Shown piece by piece: positions 14,389 to 14,423 of a stretch of 14,423 bases of DNA (within the stretch, counting starts at the first letter, position 1; every line of letters starts with the position of its first letter). Position numbers and translations under genes: made by a program. The DNA comes from JAAZBV01 sp964499695. Lineage in GTDB: Bacteria; Desulfobacterota; DSM-4660; Desulfatiglandales; HGW-15. The stretch spans positions 1-14,423 of the forward strand of contig CAZCMD010000126.1 of the NCBI GenBank assembly GCA_964499695.1. The letters run 5' to 3'. The notes below the pieces were generated by a model. The model searched no databases, was not told the DNA's origin, and was given only the letters and a program-made list of their open reading frames with translations.

Positions 14389-14423
14389 ATGTCTAAACAG
14401 AAATTTGAAAGGACTAAGCCACA
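14389..14423 (+). CDS. tuf: elongation factor Tu, second copy, 3'-truncated by window edge
   Basis: Only the first 12 codons are present, reading MSKQKFERTKP and a partial His codon. From base 14405 on, the sequence is identical to the start of the window, in the same frame, and leads there directly into the EF-Tu P-loop. That makes this a tuf start rather than fusA. A strong Shine-Dalgarno run AAAGGGGGA (14375-14383) lies 5 bases before the ATG. It also supplies the six codons missing from the left-hand copy if the two genes are the same at their 5' ends. It follows rpsG by 74 bases. Confidence 0.9.
   Translation, partial: MSKQKFERTKP
14405..14423. repeat. terminal direct repeat, right copy (inside tuf)
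   Basis: This is the right-hand member of the 19-base identity with 1-19. Its end coincides exactly with the window end, as expected if an assembled contig stops a fixed overlap length into a repeated tuf gene. Confidence 0.9.

Noticed and set aside
1..14423. A circular plasmid, phage or other mobile element, because the ends overlap.
   Set aside because: Every gene is essential core translation, transcription or secretion machinery, there is no replication, mobilisation, integrase or structural gene, and the overlap is fully explained by duplicated tuf.
1..14423. An undescribed multigene system, CRISPR array or defence island.
   Set aside because: Nearly all sequence is accounted for by known conserved genes in a familiar order, gaps are at most 207 bases, and no spaced direct repeats were seen.

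Overview
The window is a dense, entirely plus-strand stretch of core chromosome from a bacterium that looks like a member of the former Deltaproteobacteria (Desulfobacterota). That placement rests on the protein sequences (RpoC, RpoB and EF-Tu read as proteobacterial; the RpoC N-terminus is closest in my memory to deltaproteobacterial homologues), on the order tuf-rpmG-trnW-secE-nusG-rplKAJL-rpoBC-rpsL-rpsG, and on moderately A+T-rich sequence. No search was run, so the placement is tentative.

Layout. At 1-1178 is a tuf gene (EF-Tu) that lacks only its first six codons. It is followed by rpmG (1227-1376, a 49-codon gene), a tRNA-Trp gene with encoded CCA (1479-1555), secE and nusG (1644-2522), the L11/L1 pair rplK-rplA (2533-3719), a 207-base leader that holds a recognisable L10-leader RNA (3795-3849), and rplJ-rplL (3927-4882). 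Then come a 120-base spacer with a long imperfect stem-loop, rpoB (5003-9115), rpoC (9189-13265), a 185-base promoter-like spacer, and rpsL-rpsG (13451-14314). The first 12 codons of a second tuf-like gene begin at 14389. No gap between genes exceeds 300 bases.

How the genes work together. They form the translation and transcription core: ribosomal proteins of both subunits, the elongation factor that delivers aminoacyl-tRNA, the two large catalytic RNA polymerase subunits, the NusG factor that can couple polymerase to the ribosome, and the SecE subunit of the protein-export channel. The leader before rplJ is the expected point of feedback by the L10-L7/L12 complex. The rplL-rpoB stem-loop lies where Escherichia coli has an attenuator and an RNase III site.

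Most notable points. (1) The first 19 and last 19 bases are identical and lie at the same place in a tuf gene. This suggests two near-identical tuf copies and a contig that ends at that repeat, so apparent circularity would be false. (2) rpsG is followed directly by tuf, with fusA missing from its usual place. (3) The L10 leader has a switch-like set of alternative pairings. (4) rplJ and rpoC both start with TTG behind strong Shine-Dalgarno sequences. (5) tuf uses ATA for most isoleucines, unlike its neighbour rplA. I found no mobile element, CRISPR array, defence system or undescribed multigene system; the window is otherwise ordinary, highly conserved chromosome.
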